A stretch of 64,000 nucleotides of DNA, taken from the NCBI GenBank assembly GCA_001600415.1, contig BCJX01000016.1:1-64000 (forward strand), given 5' to 3'. The notes beneath the pieces were generated by a model. The model did not search any database, was not told where the DNA came from, and saw only the letters and a program-made list of their open reading frames with translations. Positions 22,504 to 33,132 of this stretch are shown here, piece after piece. The position numbers were made by a program, and so were the translations under genes. How positions within the stretch are numbered: position 1 is the first letter of the stretch; each line of letters opens with the position of its first letter. This DNA is from Pascua guehoae. Its lineage: Eukaryota > Basidiomycota > Tremellomycetes > Trichosporonales > Trichosporonaceae.

Positions 22504-24006
22504 CTATTTTGCTGACTTCGCTTGGTACGGAGCCGGTTCCGGAGGTGGCGAAGGTGCCTTCGTCACGACCTTAATGGACTTTGGTCTTTCCGAAGAAAAC
22601 GTGTTCTTGGGCTTGTTCTTCTCCTTGTTCTTGACGTTCGGGCAGTCGTCAAGGGTGTGCTCGCCCCTGCAGAACATGCAGAGGTTGTTTTCCTTGCGAC
22701 GCGTTCGCTCTGTAAGAGTGAGCTTGCCCTTGGAGTTGAGGTGCGAGAAGGGCTTTCGGTCCTTCACGCCGTCCGTATTCTTTTCGGTTGTGGTTGTCGA
22801 CGTTTTGGTTGTCGTTGTCGACGAGGAAGTGGGGTTCGGTTTGGCTGAAGCCGTCTTCGGTGAGGCTGCTTTGGATTCTCTCTCGTTAAGATGCTTGCGA
22901 GATCGGTCCTTCCGGGCCTCGACATCGTTGATGACGGATTCGATGCGCTTGGCCTCGCGCATGAGGTCGTGCAAGGGCCAAGTCTCATCCCCGACGACTC
23001 TCGCGAGTTCGTCTTGGATGCGGAACTTGAGGCCCTCGCAGAACTTCTCAACAAGTACCGTGTTGAGAGCCGTATTCTTTACGTCGTACCCGGCGAGGGC
23101 TCCGCACGTAACGAAATCGGCTACGTACTTGACGACGGTGGAGGTTTGCCGAATTGAGCTCCACTTCGACAGATATTCGTTTTGGCGTTGCCGAACTGGC
23201 ATTCTGAAGATATCTTCAAACTGGTCGAGGAACTGGTCGAAGGTGCCCATCTGGGTACCCTGGGTGTGGGCGGCCTTTCACTCATTGATGTACCACTGTT
23301 TAGGGTCATCCTGAAGTAGGCGTCCAAATCAAACGAACTTATGTTCCTCAGTCGGAAATTGATCCGACTGTAGCGAAAGGTATGAAGTACCATTGTCAAG
23401 AAAAGCGGTGACTTCGTCATTCAAACCTCCCTTGAAGGGGTCCGGCTCCTTGATATGGCGTGGGCCGCTGCCAAGGGCCGGCGTATGTTGACGGAGGTGA
23501 GGGTCGGTTGTGACCGGAATGATTTCGGGTCGCAGGGGTCGGAGAGAAGGGGCCCTCGGTGGGCGTGGAGGCGACCTCGGTACGTCTGTTCTACCTTTCG
23601 GTCGGACGGCACCAAATTCTCGCTCTTCGAAGGAGCCTATCTCCAGCTCTGATGAATCGTCCGATTCTTCACCATTGCCGTCTTGCGTGTCGCTCTCCAT
23701 AAAGGGGAGCGGGTTGTCCTCCGCCTCCGGGACGGTCGTAAGGTCTACGGGGGTGCTGAAAGGCGGATCCTCGAGATCCAGAAGGGACGTGTCCCGGGGT
23801 ATTGGGACGGAGGTAGCGCGCGGCCGAACCTGGGTTCGGACGCCCCGAACTTGGTTTCGTAAATGAGAAACTTCATCCGGTAATGACTCCAGAGGTCGGA
23901 TACGTTCGTCAAGGCGATTAACGTTGTCTGCCAAGTTCTCCAGGTGCTGGAGAATGCGATTGAGCTTGGCAGCGTTGTCGGATGGAGTGCGCGACATGGA
24001 TGGCAC
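22504..24006 (-). pseudogene. Gypsy1 gag
   Basis: Starts at ATG 24006 or 23997 (MPSMSRTPSDNAAKLNRILQ), 41 nt inside the LTR. A heptad-like N-terminus (LENLADNVNRLDERIRPLES) is followed by an acidic, Pro-rich linker, then a Gag/capsid region (DPFKGGLNDEVTAFLDN, FDQFLDQFEDIFRMP). A knuckle near 22690 has the spacing CX2CX3HX4C (CMFCRGEHTLDDC). Two in-frame TGA codons (23331-23329 and 23280-23278) interrupt an otherwise open frame. The frame ends at TAG 22506-22504. Confidence 0.85.
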
Positions 24007-24031
24007 GAATTACGACTTGTAGTGACTTGTG

Positions 24032-24044
24032 AGAGAATTGTTCT
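24032..24044 (-). promoter_or_regulatory. Gypsy1 self-priming primer-binding site
   Basis: Three bases past the LTR end, the minus strand reads AGAACAATTCTCT. This is the exact reverse complement of AGAGAATTGTTCT, present on the minus strand inside both LTRs (24282-24270 and 16507-16495). A TATA-like ATACAA (24316-24311) lies about 30 nt upstream of that segment, so it would be the mRNA 5' end. In Tf1-type elements the mRNA 5' end folds back to this site and primes reverse transcription, replacing a tRNA. Confidence 0.7.
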
Positions 24045-24047
24045 GGC

Positions 24048-24435
24048 TGTTATGACCCGATTCGGCTGCGAGTAGACCGAAGCGAGGTTCAGGGATACCG
24101 AAGGAAGTTCGGTACAGAGCTTGCTCCACAGAGAGCGCGAAGCGACGCTGACAAGTCATGTAGGTTTCTTGTCGCACTCAGAGGGTCCTAGGGGTTCGTA
24201 AGAGGTGGATTGAGGGCGACAAGGGTGCAGAGAGGCTAGTAGAGATACTAGAAAGGGAAAGAAACAAAAAGAACAATTCTCTGGGGATGCCCAGGGATTG
24301 CCGTGGGTACTTGTATCGGGGCGTCGCACTAAGGCTGATTCAGGTACGGGTGACGTCATGAACCATAGGAGCTCCAGTGCGACCGAAGGGACTTCGGTAA
24401 CAGCAGAGTTATGCTCCATGGTACGGTTCGTGACA
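24048..24435 (-). repeat. Gypsy1 5' LTR
   Basis: 388 bp, TGTCACG...CATAACA on the minus strand; partner of 16273-16659. It contains the TATA-like element at 24316-24311 and the predicted transcript start near 24282. CCTAG follows at 24436-24440. Confidence 0.95.
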
Positions 24436-24440
24436 CCTAG

Positions 24441-25072
24441 CCGGCCAACCTCGGACTCCTTCACTCCCCTCAGTGGATCAGCAGCAGGCCCCATGAGCCA
24501 TGCTGGCAAATGCACGGCGGGCCCTGTTGCTATTGGCGTCGAGCGAGCAGAGGGCCCAGCCTCCAGCACCCGCCAACCAGTGTCGGACTCCCACTCCTTC
24601 GGCGTCGGCGGACAATGAACTCCGCCCTCCCTACTCTCAAGCTAGTCTCAGGCTCCACGCTTCTCGTTGTTGACAGACTGCGGGTTCCGCTTGCCGCACT
24701 AGCCAACATGGCAGGCTCCACAGACCCCGCCATCTAATCGACAGCGAGCTCCATGCACTGTACTCACCTATTGGTCTCAGGAACCAGGCCCCTTGCCATC
24801 CGATGTGCATCAGACCCCTCGTCTCTCGTCGTTGACCAGCAACGAGCTCCACATGCGGAGGTTGCCGACTCAAGTCGGACCTCTTGTCTCTCCCCATTGA
24901 CTGACAATGGGCTCCGTGCACTCTGCTCACCGACTAGAGTCAGGCTCCATGGTGAATGATGTATGAATGACATGAAACTCCAATGTCGTCTCTAGTTATT
25001 ACTATGGATCGCTTAATGAATCTAATTTCAACGCTAGGATATCAGCAGAGAGGGCGAGAAATTACCACCACA
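24441..25072 (+). repeat. LTR-Q copy 1, right part
   Basis: Continuation of 16054-16272 after removal of gypsy1. It carries internal subrepeats (GGCTCCATG..., TCGTTGACCAGCAACGAGCTCC-like). The end (ATGAATGACATGAAACTCC, CTAGTTATTACTATGGAT, GCGAGAAATTACCACCACA) matches 36070-36189. Confidence 0.7.
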
Positions 25073-25368
25073 CCGGATGGGCATCGGGGACAGAGAAGAA
25101 AGGTGCTCACCAAGGAGGGAGCATAGATATAAGCCGTAGTAACTTGTAGTCTTGTTGCTCAGGCTTTTTACCTTGTCCTTTCCGACTATGCATAGCTTAT
25201 CCCAAGTATCAGAACCATTAACCTGCGACCAGGTTAAGTCCATAGTAACTGTATCACAATCCTGTCGTTAGCAAGCCTTAAGCCTCAGCTTGTTATTCTG
25301 AAACCCTTATCTTCTACGCCTATGCCCATGTACCCTGTCGAGACTAGGACAGTAAGCATAGAAGACGA
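25073..25368 (-). repeat. LTR-R copy (partial LTR-like sequence)
   Basis: On the minus strand it matches the 3172-3430 part of the insertion in the copia remnant. Shared blocks are TCTTCTATGCTTAC, GTCTCGACAGGGTA, AAGGGTTTCAGAATAA, AGGTAAAAAGCCTG and GGCTTATATCTA (TATA-like). It is wedged between LTR-Q and the LTR of copy A. Confidence 0.5.
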
Positions 25369-25848
25369 TGTGGTGGGAATAACTCGCCCACCGGGAATCG
25401 ATGATGTACCTGCCAGAGACTCGTGCCAAACATGATAGCTGACCTAACCAAGGTTTGGGTTGTGGAGCGAGACTCGGTGTCACCCATTCACTGAGACATG
25501 AGCAAGAAATGGAGCAAGAAACAAGGCCGAGGCAGACAGAGGCCCAGAGACACGTGATACCAAGACTCGAACATGACTGGCACCGAGACTCAGGCAAAGG
25601 CAAGGGAGAGACTTGAGCCAGCAGCGGACCGAGACTCGATCCCTCAGCGGACCGAGACTCAAACCAGTTGTGGACCGAGATTCAAGCCAGCAATGGGTCG
25701 AGACTTGGACTGACAGCAGGCCAAGATTCTGGGACGGGGAGACGGAGACCCGAGCAGGGAGGAGAGCAAGACCCTGCCCAGTGGGCGACAGTAGGGAGTA
25801 AATGACAGAGCAAGGCCCTACACTGGAGGGTGAGGCAAAACTTCCACA
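25369..25848 (+). repeat. 5' LTR (LTR1) of copy A with 23-bp minisatellite
   Basis: 480 bp, TGTGGTGGGAATAACTCGC ... AAAACTTCCACA. The same start occurs at 45415 in copy B on the other strand. About five diverged 23-bp units lie at 25600-25720. Four bases after the end is TTTGGAGCCC (25851-25860), with TGG as expected for a tRNA-type primer-binding site. Copy B has the same arrangement. Confidence 0.75.
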
Positions 25849-28400
25849 AATTTGGAGCCCATTATGGGGCTTGCTCTTGAAGTGAAAGCCGCGCCTGCTG
25901 GAGAAAGGGGAGCAGTGTGGATGACAGGTGGGGCAAGCCCCGAGAAGAACTCAGAAGACAGCATGGCGCTGTGGCGACCAAGACTGGAACTTGAGGGCAA
26001 GCACGGTGCTGCCCACTCGAGAGACCGAGATACGAGGGCCAGCGTGGCGCTACGATGCATACAGAAACAAGACCGAGACCTGTCTACAAGACCGAGACCC
26101 GAGCACAAGCGCGGCGCTGTCCTCTCAAGGGGAAAAAGGCCCAGAGGGCAGGCGCAGGGCTGCCACGAGACGCGGTGTTCATCCATTCCTGACCTTCGAC
26201 CATCCGGCAAGGCCGAAAAGGGGGGCAGGTGGCGGACGCGACAACTGCATCCCTTGCAAGCCCGCAGGGGCACGAAAATTGTGTTCTGTGCAAGCCTGCG
26301 GTCGTCAATCCTAGACGATGACCACATGGTGGCACACAAGAGGAGGTGACCACGACCCACCGGAGGCAGAGGCGCCTTCAGACACAAGTCCTCTCGGATC
26401 GATCTGACGCCGGAAAACCTGCATGAAGTTTTATGTCAAACACCAACGTGCCGACGGGACGACCCGGAAACATGCGCATGAACTCTGCGGGCTGGACAAG
26501 CAGACATGCCAGCTGCAATGGGCATGAAGAGCAGTAGCGCCCGCCTGATGGCGATTCGCTCGGAGATGCGCAAGGCCGAGGGTGTGCTGTGGGGAGGAAA
26601 CCGAGGCGGCCTGATTCACGTGTTTACCGCGTGGCAACTTGGGTAGACAGCCCGTGTGCATAGGATGAACCTCGGCGGTCAGCTAGGAATGCTGGCGCTG
26701 GTGGCAAACCTGAGCGGTCAGCCTATGTGCATGGGGTGAACCCCGGCGGTCAGCTAGGAATGCTGGTGCTGGTGGCAAACCTGAGTGGTCAGGCTGTGTG
26801 TGTGGGGTGAACCTCGGCGGTGAGCTAGGAACGCTGGCGCTGGTGGCAAACCTGGGTAGACAGCCCGTGTGCATAGGGTGAACCTCGGCGGTCAGCTAGG
26901 AATGCTGGCGCTGGTGGCAAACCTGAGCGGTCAGCCTATGTGCATGGGGTGAACCCCAGCGGTCAGCTAGGAATGCTGGTGCTGGTGGCAAACCTGAGCG
27001 GTCAGGCTGTGTGCGTGGGGTGAACCTCGGCGGTCAGCTAGGAACGCTGGCGCCAGGGGCAAACCTGGGGAATAGCCCACGTGGGGAAATGGGCCCAGGC
27101 GGTCAGAGATAGAGGCCAGTAGAGCACCGTGGGAAGGTTGGGGCAAAGACACCTCGGCAGGAAATGGGGCGCCATGTGTGGCACGTGGCGTCACTCATTA
27201 ACTCATTTGAGACTAAAAACGAGACGACGACACCACCGAGTAACCAGATAGAGACGGACCGCAAGAGTGTCAATGCTAGGAAGTGCGACGGGCAGCCAGA
27301 GTGAGTTCCTAGGCGGGCAGAACCAGAGAGTGAGGGCGGGACGCTTTTGAATCTCCACAGTGCACAAGAACATTGGCAAGTACGAGCTGTACCACCCAGG
27401 GTTCAGGGGGCGGGACTCAGGGGCCGGCGGGGTCCTACCATGCCGGGGGGAATGAAAGTCGAAGGCCGTCCACGGGGATGGGGCCAGGCAGAAAAAGGGC
27501 GGTGGGCAGCGGCCCAGACAACTGCGTCCCATGTGGACCTGCAGGGGGGGGACAACCGCGTCCCCTGCGAGCCGGTGGTTGCCAATACCGCGAGTCGGCC
27601 AAGCCTGGTGGGCAAAGCCGAAAGTGTCAGGCCACCAGGGGCGAAAGCCACCCGCCGATACAGGAGTCAGCGCAGAGCTGCGGTGTTAGAACCGAGACTC
27701 GGGGGTGGGCGCAGTGCAGCCTCTGGGAAGGGAGACCGAGGCTCGAGGGAGGGAAGGCAGGCACGGCGCCATTATCCCCAAGCCAAGAAGGTGGTGTCAA
27801 ACGGAAGCACGGAGGACCCCTGCTCACTATGCGCAGAACCTCGGGGACATGTGAAGATGGGAGGGCGGCGTCGGAGCCCAGGCGGGTCGCACGCACCGGG
27901 CAGAACGAGCACCTCATCGGTGCCGCCTTTGGCCTTACCCTTGCAATTGGTAATTGAGCCGCATCTCCAGTTCGACGTACGGCCAGTAGAGAAGGGCGTG
28001 AGAGGCAGGTGGGCAGCTTGGCCCGGGTCCATCCGGTTTCGGGCTTGTCGGGATGGGGTCAGGGACTCGAGCAGGGAAGGGGTTGAAAAGTCCCAGCGCG
28101 CAGGCTGGGGAACGGGTCTTGATGCGTGGTCCCCGGAGCCAACCCACAACGAGTTTCCCGCCCCTCTACCCTGGGCGGTCTGTGAGTTTGATGACTGGGA
28201 GGGGGCATGGACCCCCCCCCCCACTGGACTCCACTTTCATGGGCCCCAAGGCACGAGGCGCGGCACGCAAAAAAACCGGGCCCATAGTCCATCGCCATGA
28301 TGCAAGGAGAACAACGGGCCGTCCTTTTGAGTCAAAAAAAAAAAAGGAGATTCTCGGTTGTAGAATCGCTTTTACTCACCAGGTCTCTGACACCCCTCAA
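25849..28400 (+). other. Copy A leader, GC-rich, non-coding in appearance
   Basis: Between the primer-binding site and gag. Long frames exist (for example 27347-28300), but copy B does not preserve them, so I treat them as chance in G/C-rich DNA. Blocks shared with copy B include ACAAGAACATTGGCAAGTAC at 27364. An A run (28327-28338) precedes gag. Confidence 0.5.
26653..27075 (+). repeat. ~70-bp tandem repeats, six units in two groups of three
   Basis: Units share TGAACCTCGGCGGTCAGCTA, GGAATGCTGGCGCTGGTGGC and AAACCTG. Unit variants follow the order ATAGGATGAACC, ATGGGGTGAACCCC, GTGGGGTGAACC and then repeat the order, so the array is a duplicated triplet (about 210 bp each). Lies in the copy A leader. 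Confidence 0.75.
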
Positions 28401-28429
28401 CCCGCTGAAGCACTGCCAAAGGCAACAGA

Positions 28430-31300
28430 TTGCTTCAACCTCATGGCCGAGAACTACCTCTCTACCAGCAAAGAAACTATGGCCGGCCACTCTCGAAACC
28501 ACCCTCAGAGGACTCGCGACTCGATCCCACTCTCCTCTTGCCCAAGGACAGCAAGGACACTGACCTAGCACAGCACAAGCCAAGGATGTCAATGAACCCA
28601 GCAACGGAACCGATGGTCGGCAGTGTACCGCCACCTGGATTCGCGAACAGGGCCCCACCGCTGCACTTGGACGTCGGGATGGCAGCAAGACAGGTGAGTG
28701 GCAAGTGGAGGGGTGGAGGAGAGGACGAGTGAGAGAGAAATGCTAGCCCGGAGCAAGCCAGAGGGGCTCACAGCAATGTGAGCCATGGCGGTTCAATGCC
28801 AAAGGACCCCGCTACCAAGAGAGATGGCCTGGCCCCTCTTGAGGACCCAAAGGAGCATACGTCCTTGGGTCTCGGCGTGCAAGCTGCAGTGCTAGTCACT
28901 GGCGCAGCCGTTGGCAGAGAAGAGGATAACCCCTCTGCTGGAGACTGGTCCCACGTTCCTGTGGTGTCTCCCGGAGCCCCCACCACCTGCTTTGGCGAGG
29001 GGGCGGCCGTTGTTGAAGACCGTGAGCAGAGGATGCTAGCATCCGAGCTCGATCACGCCGAGGCTGGCACAGCTGCTGCCCGGTGCACAGTGTATCGGAG
29101 CCCGCCCCCGGCCATAAGCAGCAGGGGCGGAAAGTTATGAATCTCATGCACCAACGGACCAGGAATCGACTGGCACCCCACGTATCGGGCTTCAAATGAG
29201 AGAGAGGGAGATGGGCCATTATGCTGCGCATGCTGCGCATGCTGCGCATGCAGCAGAAGAGCGAGACTCTGGCGAGGGTGGGAGGACCAGGTGGGCCCTC
29301 CGACAGCCGTGCTATGAGGAGCAAGAGAAGTATGCCCGAAGGTCAACTCCGAGATACAAGGATGATGGCCAGAGTGAGAGTAGTGAAGAGGTGGTTGGTG
29401 AGAAGGTGACCTACCATTCGATGCCCACTCTTGGAGGGCACAAAGCGAGGGTTTGTGTCTGGGACCTCAATGGCGCTACTCTCGCCAACCACCTAGAGTG
29501 GTTCAACGATGCCGCCGAGGCTGCAGGGTTGACGGGAGGGGAGAGAATGAGTCTCTACCCCAAGTATGTGCTTATTGAAAAGAGGCGTCAATTTGCCGCG
29601 GTCATGAAGGCCATGAATGTCTGAAGTTGGGAGGCATTCCAGGAGGAGCTACAGGAGAGATACTACGATCCTACAAGGGCACCGGCGATGGCGAAGGACC
29701 TGGAAGAGCTTGCTGCGCAGCGGTTGGCGAAAGGGTAATGGAGCGGGGAGATGTCGTGCGGTACACGGAGGAGTTTGCCCTCCTGATCGAGCAGTACCGG
29801 AGGTCGGAAGAGTACACGGCCAAGGTGGTGGACCGCTGCTACTTTAGCAGCTTCTCGCACTCGCTCATGCAGGAAGTGAAAGTGGCAAACGAGAGTAGGT
29901 GGAGGAGCGAGGGATAGAACGGGAAGAGTCTCCCTCGCTGGAAGCAGGTGGAGAAAGCGCTTTTAGAGTATTTCTCCCCAGAGAATGAGATGGTGCAGCT
30001 GAGGATGGGGAAGGGCGAAGCAGCCCAGAGTCTTCGTAACCAGGCACGACGGGGAGAAGAGGCCTTAGCTCACTATCGTAGCAGGATCGAAGGGGAGAAG
30101 TTGATCCAGATCGGCAGGGACGGGACGACTTTTACCTTCACCAAAGGTCTGAGCAGGACTTGGGTACCCAAAACGCCGGGTACGATGAAGGAGATAAGAG
30201 ACGGGATGAAGAAGCTAAAGGTGGAGCATGTCAGCACGGCCCTACCCCAACGTAGAGAGGTGGAGAGGGAGTATCAAAAACACTGGGTGAGGCTCAACCA
30301 GGTGCAGCCCGGGGTGGCCAAAGCATGGCTCCCGAGTTTGAGGAGCGAGTTGCTCGACAACCACAAGGTGCATCAGGCATTGTCCACTGCCTGGACGACC
30401 CTGGCGCACAAGGGCCCAAGGAGCTCGGAGTATGCCGAGGCATATACCATGGCTGCGATAGAGTCTCCCGACACATTGGGAAAGCTGGTTGCCCCTGTCC
30501 TCGAGAGCAGCTACTACTCCTCAAGCTCCCTGGGAGGAGGAACCATGTACGCACCGCGACCCGTGCCGCAGCCTGTGTTCCAGCGGCCACCGTGGGCCAG
30601 CCAAAGGCCGCAGTTTGTGCCCAGAGGCCCAGGGCCAAGGCCCTCCGCTCCCATGCCAACCAAACCCCGGATCGAAAATGCCGCTGCAGAAGCCGAAATG
30701 GCAGCGGCGGGCCAGTTGCCTGGGGGAGGCCAGCAACTGGTGGGGTGGTGGGGCCGAGGCCTTTCACGTTCCGCCGGAATGAGTGTTTGTGGTGTGGGAA
30801 CGTGGGTCACTTTGTGGTGGGGGTATGTCGGAAGCTGCAAGAGGTCCTGGACTTGGGTGTAGTCCAGTACAGTGAAGAAGCACCAGGGCGAAAAAGCAGG
30901 CCCATCATGTGGGCGGGAGGACCGCGAGTCGGAGAGATGGTGGGGTGACACCCTACCCAGGGTAACCAGCATGCCTGCATCGCTGAGAGTCTCGCGGAGG
31001 CGAAACAGCACATGGCTGAAGCAGTGGCGCTGAATGCGGAATGGTACCAGGAAGCTGTAGAGATGGGATGGGAGGAAGAGATGGAGGAGGCATGCATTGG
31101 TGAAGTGTGTGCCGACAACGAGTACAGTCCCGAGTATGAGGACAAGGAGGATGGGGACTACTATGTGGACGAGGCGGGGGTGGAATGGGATGGCGAGTAC
31201 GAGGTGGCCACGGGATCGGTTGTCGTGGTGGGACGAGCTGCCTGGGGAAGCAAGTGTCGAGGCCCGAAGGTCTCATCGTGACGAAAATGCCGAGCTCATG
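28430..31300 (+). pseudogene. Copy A gag
   Basis: Segments read MSMNPATEPMVGSVPPPGF, MPTLGGHKARV, DLNGATLANHLEWFNDAAEA, QEELQERYYDPTRAPAM, FALLIEQYRRSEEYTAKVVD and a knuckle CLWCGNVGHF near 30785, all matching copy B. Relative to B there is a CGA to TGA stop at 29622-29624, a one-base deletion near 29736 and a TGG to TAG stop near 29915. A further frame change lies at the knuckle. The acidic tail (EWYQEAVEMGWEEEMEEA) follows at 31045. Confidence 0.85.
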
Positions 31301-32668
31301 GCCTTTCTTATGGAAAAGGTGCGGACATCAGAGGCGCGATGTGGGGGAACAGAGGTAGAGGTGGCGGCTGCAGATAAGCGCGCCACCAGCATTGGTGACA
31401 GCCGCACCATCCCCTATGCCAAAGAGCGGCCAAAGAGGGGAACCATGGTGCCGAAGGGCAGGCTGCCTCCTGCTCATGGCAAGCTAGTCCCTTTGACTAA
31501 GGACGGGCAGCCCGGGGTGATTCGTGTTAGCGGAAACCCATCCCTGCCGGGGAGGGCAAGAGTCGGGGTGAAGGTGGTGCCGCCAGCTTCTGCTCCTTCC
31601 CCGAAGACGGGCAGCCAGTCTGCAAGTAAGACGCAAGGGGCAAAGCCTATCACGCCGGAAGGGGCAAAAGGTGATACGGGCAGAAGCAAGTATGCGAAGG
31701 TCAACACGGACATGACCTATGACATTGACCCTACCGAGGTCTGTAAGAGGCTGGTGTATTCGTCAAGCGGGCAGGGGATAGTACTCACGCTCGCGGAACT
31801 CGTGGTGTTGTCACCGTTCTTCACCTGTTATCTCCGCAGGGCCATGGGCAAGCCCATACCCATAGAGGAGGCAGCTCAGGGAAGCGCGGATGCCGAGGGA
31901 GAGGTGGCTAGCACGGAGGCATACGGAGAGGATCTGCAGTGTGAGGCCAAGGAAGTTGAGGGCGAGATCCTGTCCCGGTACAGACCGCCCCTTTGGGAGG
32001 CCAATGAGGCCTACGAGGAGACAGGCGACGGGAGGACAAAGTTAGTCCCCAATGTCTATAACCCAGAAGGTCGGATTGGCGCCCCTTTCCTTTCTCTGGC
32101 AGTACGGACAGCCCTGTTGCCTTGTTGGCTGGGCGGGATCGAGTGTCGCGCCATGGTGGATGACGGCGCTATGTTGAACATGATCCCGTGCAAGCTGTTC
32201 CAGAAGCTGAGAGTAGCCCTAAGGAGCGATGTCCGATTCCGGGTCTCTGGCATTCATGGACACGGTGTCGGCATGCCTGGCTTCTTCGAGGGCATGCTGG
32301 ACTTTGGTGGCCTCGAGACTTGCCACTACTTCTGGGTCAGCGACACGCTCAACAAGGAGAAGGTGTACTTGGGCATGCCGTTTTTGTTGACGAACCACGT
32401 AGACCTGTTCTGGAGCGGGCCCAACCGTATCATGCACCAACAGACTCTGGCTGGCACCTACGAGTTTGCCATGTTCCCTACCGAAGGCCCCGAGTTGACG
32501 CGGCTCAACAAGGACAGTGGTAGCGTCCACCTGACGGAGATGGGGCGGTTCACTGTGGAGATCATCAACTACACCGAAGGCGAGGGTTGTTACGCTCCTG
32601 TCTGGAATGGGAGACAGCGGGCGCAATTCTGGCAACTTGGGATGAGAGTAGTTGTCTCAATCCACTAG
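31282..32668 (+). pseudogene. Copy A protease region (VDDG retropepsin-like)
   Basis: Open frame containing a Lys/Pro-rich linker, MTYDIDPTEVCKRLVYSS, then the aspartic protease core CRAMVDDGAMLNMIPCKLF (about 32145-32200) and YLGMPFLLTNHVDLFWSG. The usual DTG/DSG is DDG here, a form I associate with basidiomycete Ty3-like polyproteins; activity of DDG is not shown by sequence. The frame runs into the insertion that begins near 32645. Confidence 0.7.
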
Positions 32669-33132
32669 ACCTGTGGGCAATGAAGTGCTAAGACAGGCGG
32701 CGGGCTTGGAAGGATCATCCCTGGTGATAGGGCAAGCAGTGTGGTGATGGCGAGCAAGAGCAAAGCGATGGCGAGCGCTTGTGGTGTGGGTGGCTAAAGA
32801 GTATAGTGGAAATACAGTAGAGGTACAGATAAATTGATCCTTGGGGAAGAAGGACCATTGGGCCAGCGGAGCTGGTCCTTATATAGTATTCGGAGGCCTC
32901 GGTGGGCCCCGCAATTCTATGTGAAATACAAGGGGGCCTTGGTCGAACCCTGTCGAGGTATACTGAGGTATACCGAGGTCGGTCGAGGTATACCGAGGTA
33001 TACTGAGGTCGATGGAGGTGTACTGAGGTCTGTCAAGGTTCTGCCGGGTGGTTGACAGTTGTTGAGGTGTTATGGCACTGCCTGAGTGGCAAAATAGCTG
33101 TGGCGAAGTGGAGGGTTCAGGCAGGGTCGTAA
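32645..33132. mobile_element. Probable LTR-like insertion in copy A
   Basis: The protein frame is coherent up to FWQLG (about 32642) and resumes as NKGPDYHVQGAWVEEVEDKE (about 33133), so about 490 bp look inserted. The block has a TATA-like TCCTTATATAGTATT at 32877 and a run of GAGGTATACCGAGGTATACTG-type 10-13 bp repeats at 32955-33040. No clear target duplication was found, so identity is provisional. Confidence 0.45.

Larger units (their letters stand above)
16273..24435 (-). mobile_element. Gypsy1: full-length Ty3 chromovirus with antisense accessory ORF
   Basis: Two direct LTRs (16273-16659 and 24048-24435) are flanked by the 5-bp target duplication CCTAG (16268-16272 and 24436-24440). 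On the minus strand the order is 5' LTR, self-complementary PBS, gag, protease, RT, RNase H, integrase, chromodomain. An oppositely oriented ORF follows, then a purine tract and the 3' LTR. Gag and pol contain in-frame TGA codons and a frameshift, and the integrase third acid is Lys, so the copy is inactive. It sits inside an LTR-Q. Confidence 0.95.

Noticed and set aside
22271..23314. 347-residue plus-strand frame opposite gypsy1 gag
   Set aside because: Mirror of gag on the other strand. Unlike 16924-18726 it lies within coding sequence and shows no domain or splice structure.
27347..28300. 317-residue plus-strand frame in the copy A leader
   Set aside because: Copy B does not preserve the frame, base composition is very G/C rich and no domain is visible. 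Chance open frame.
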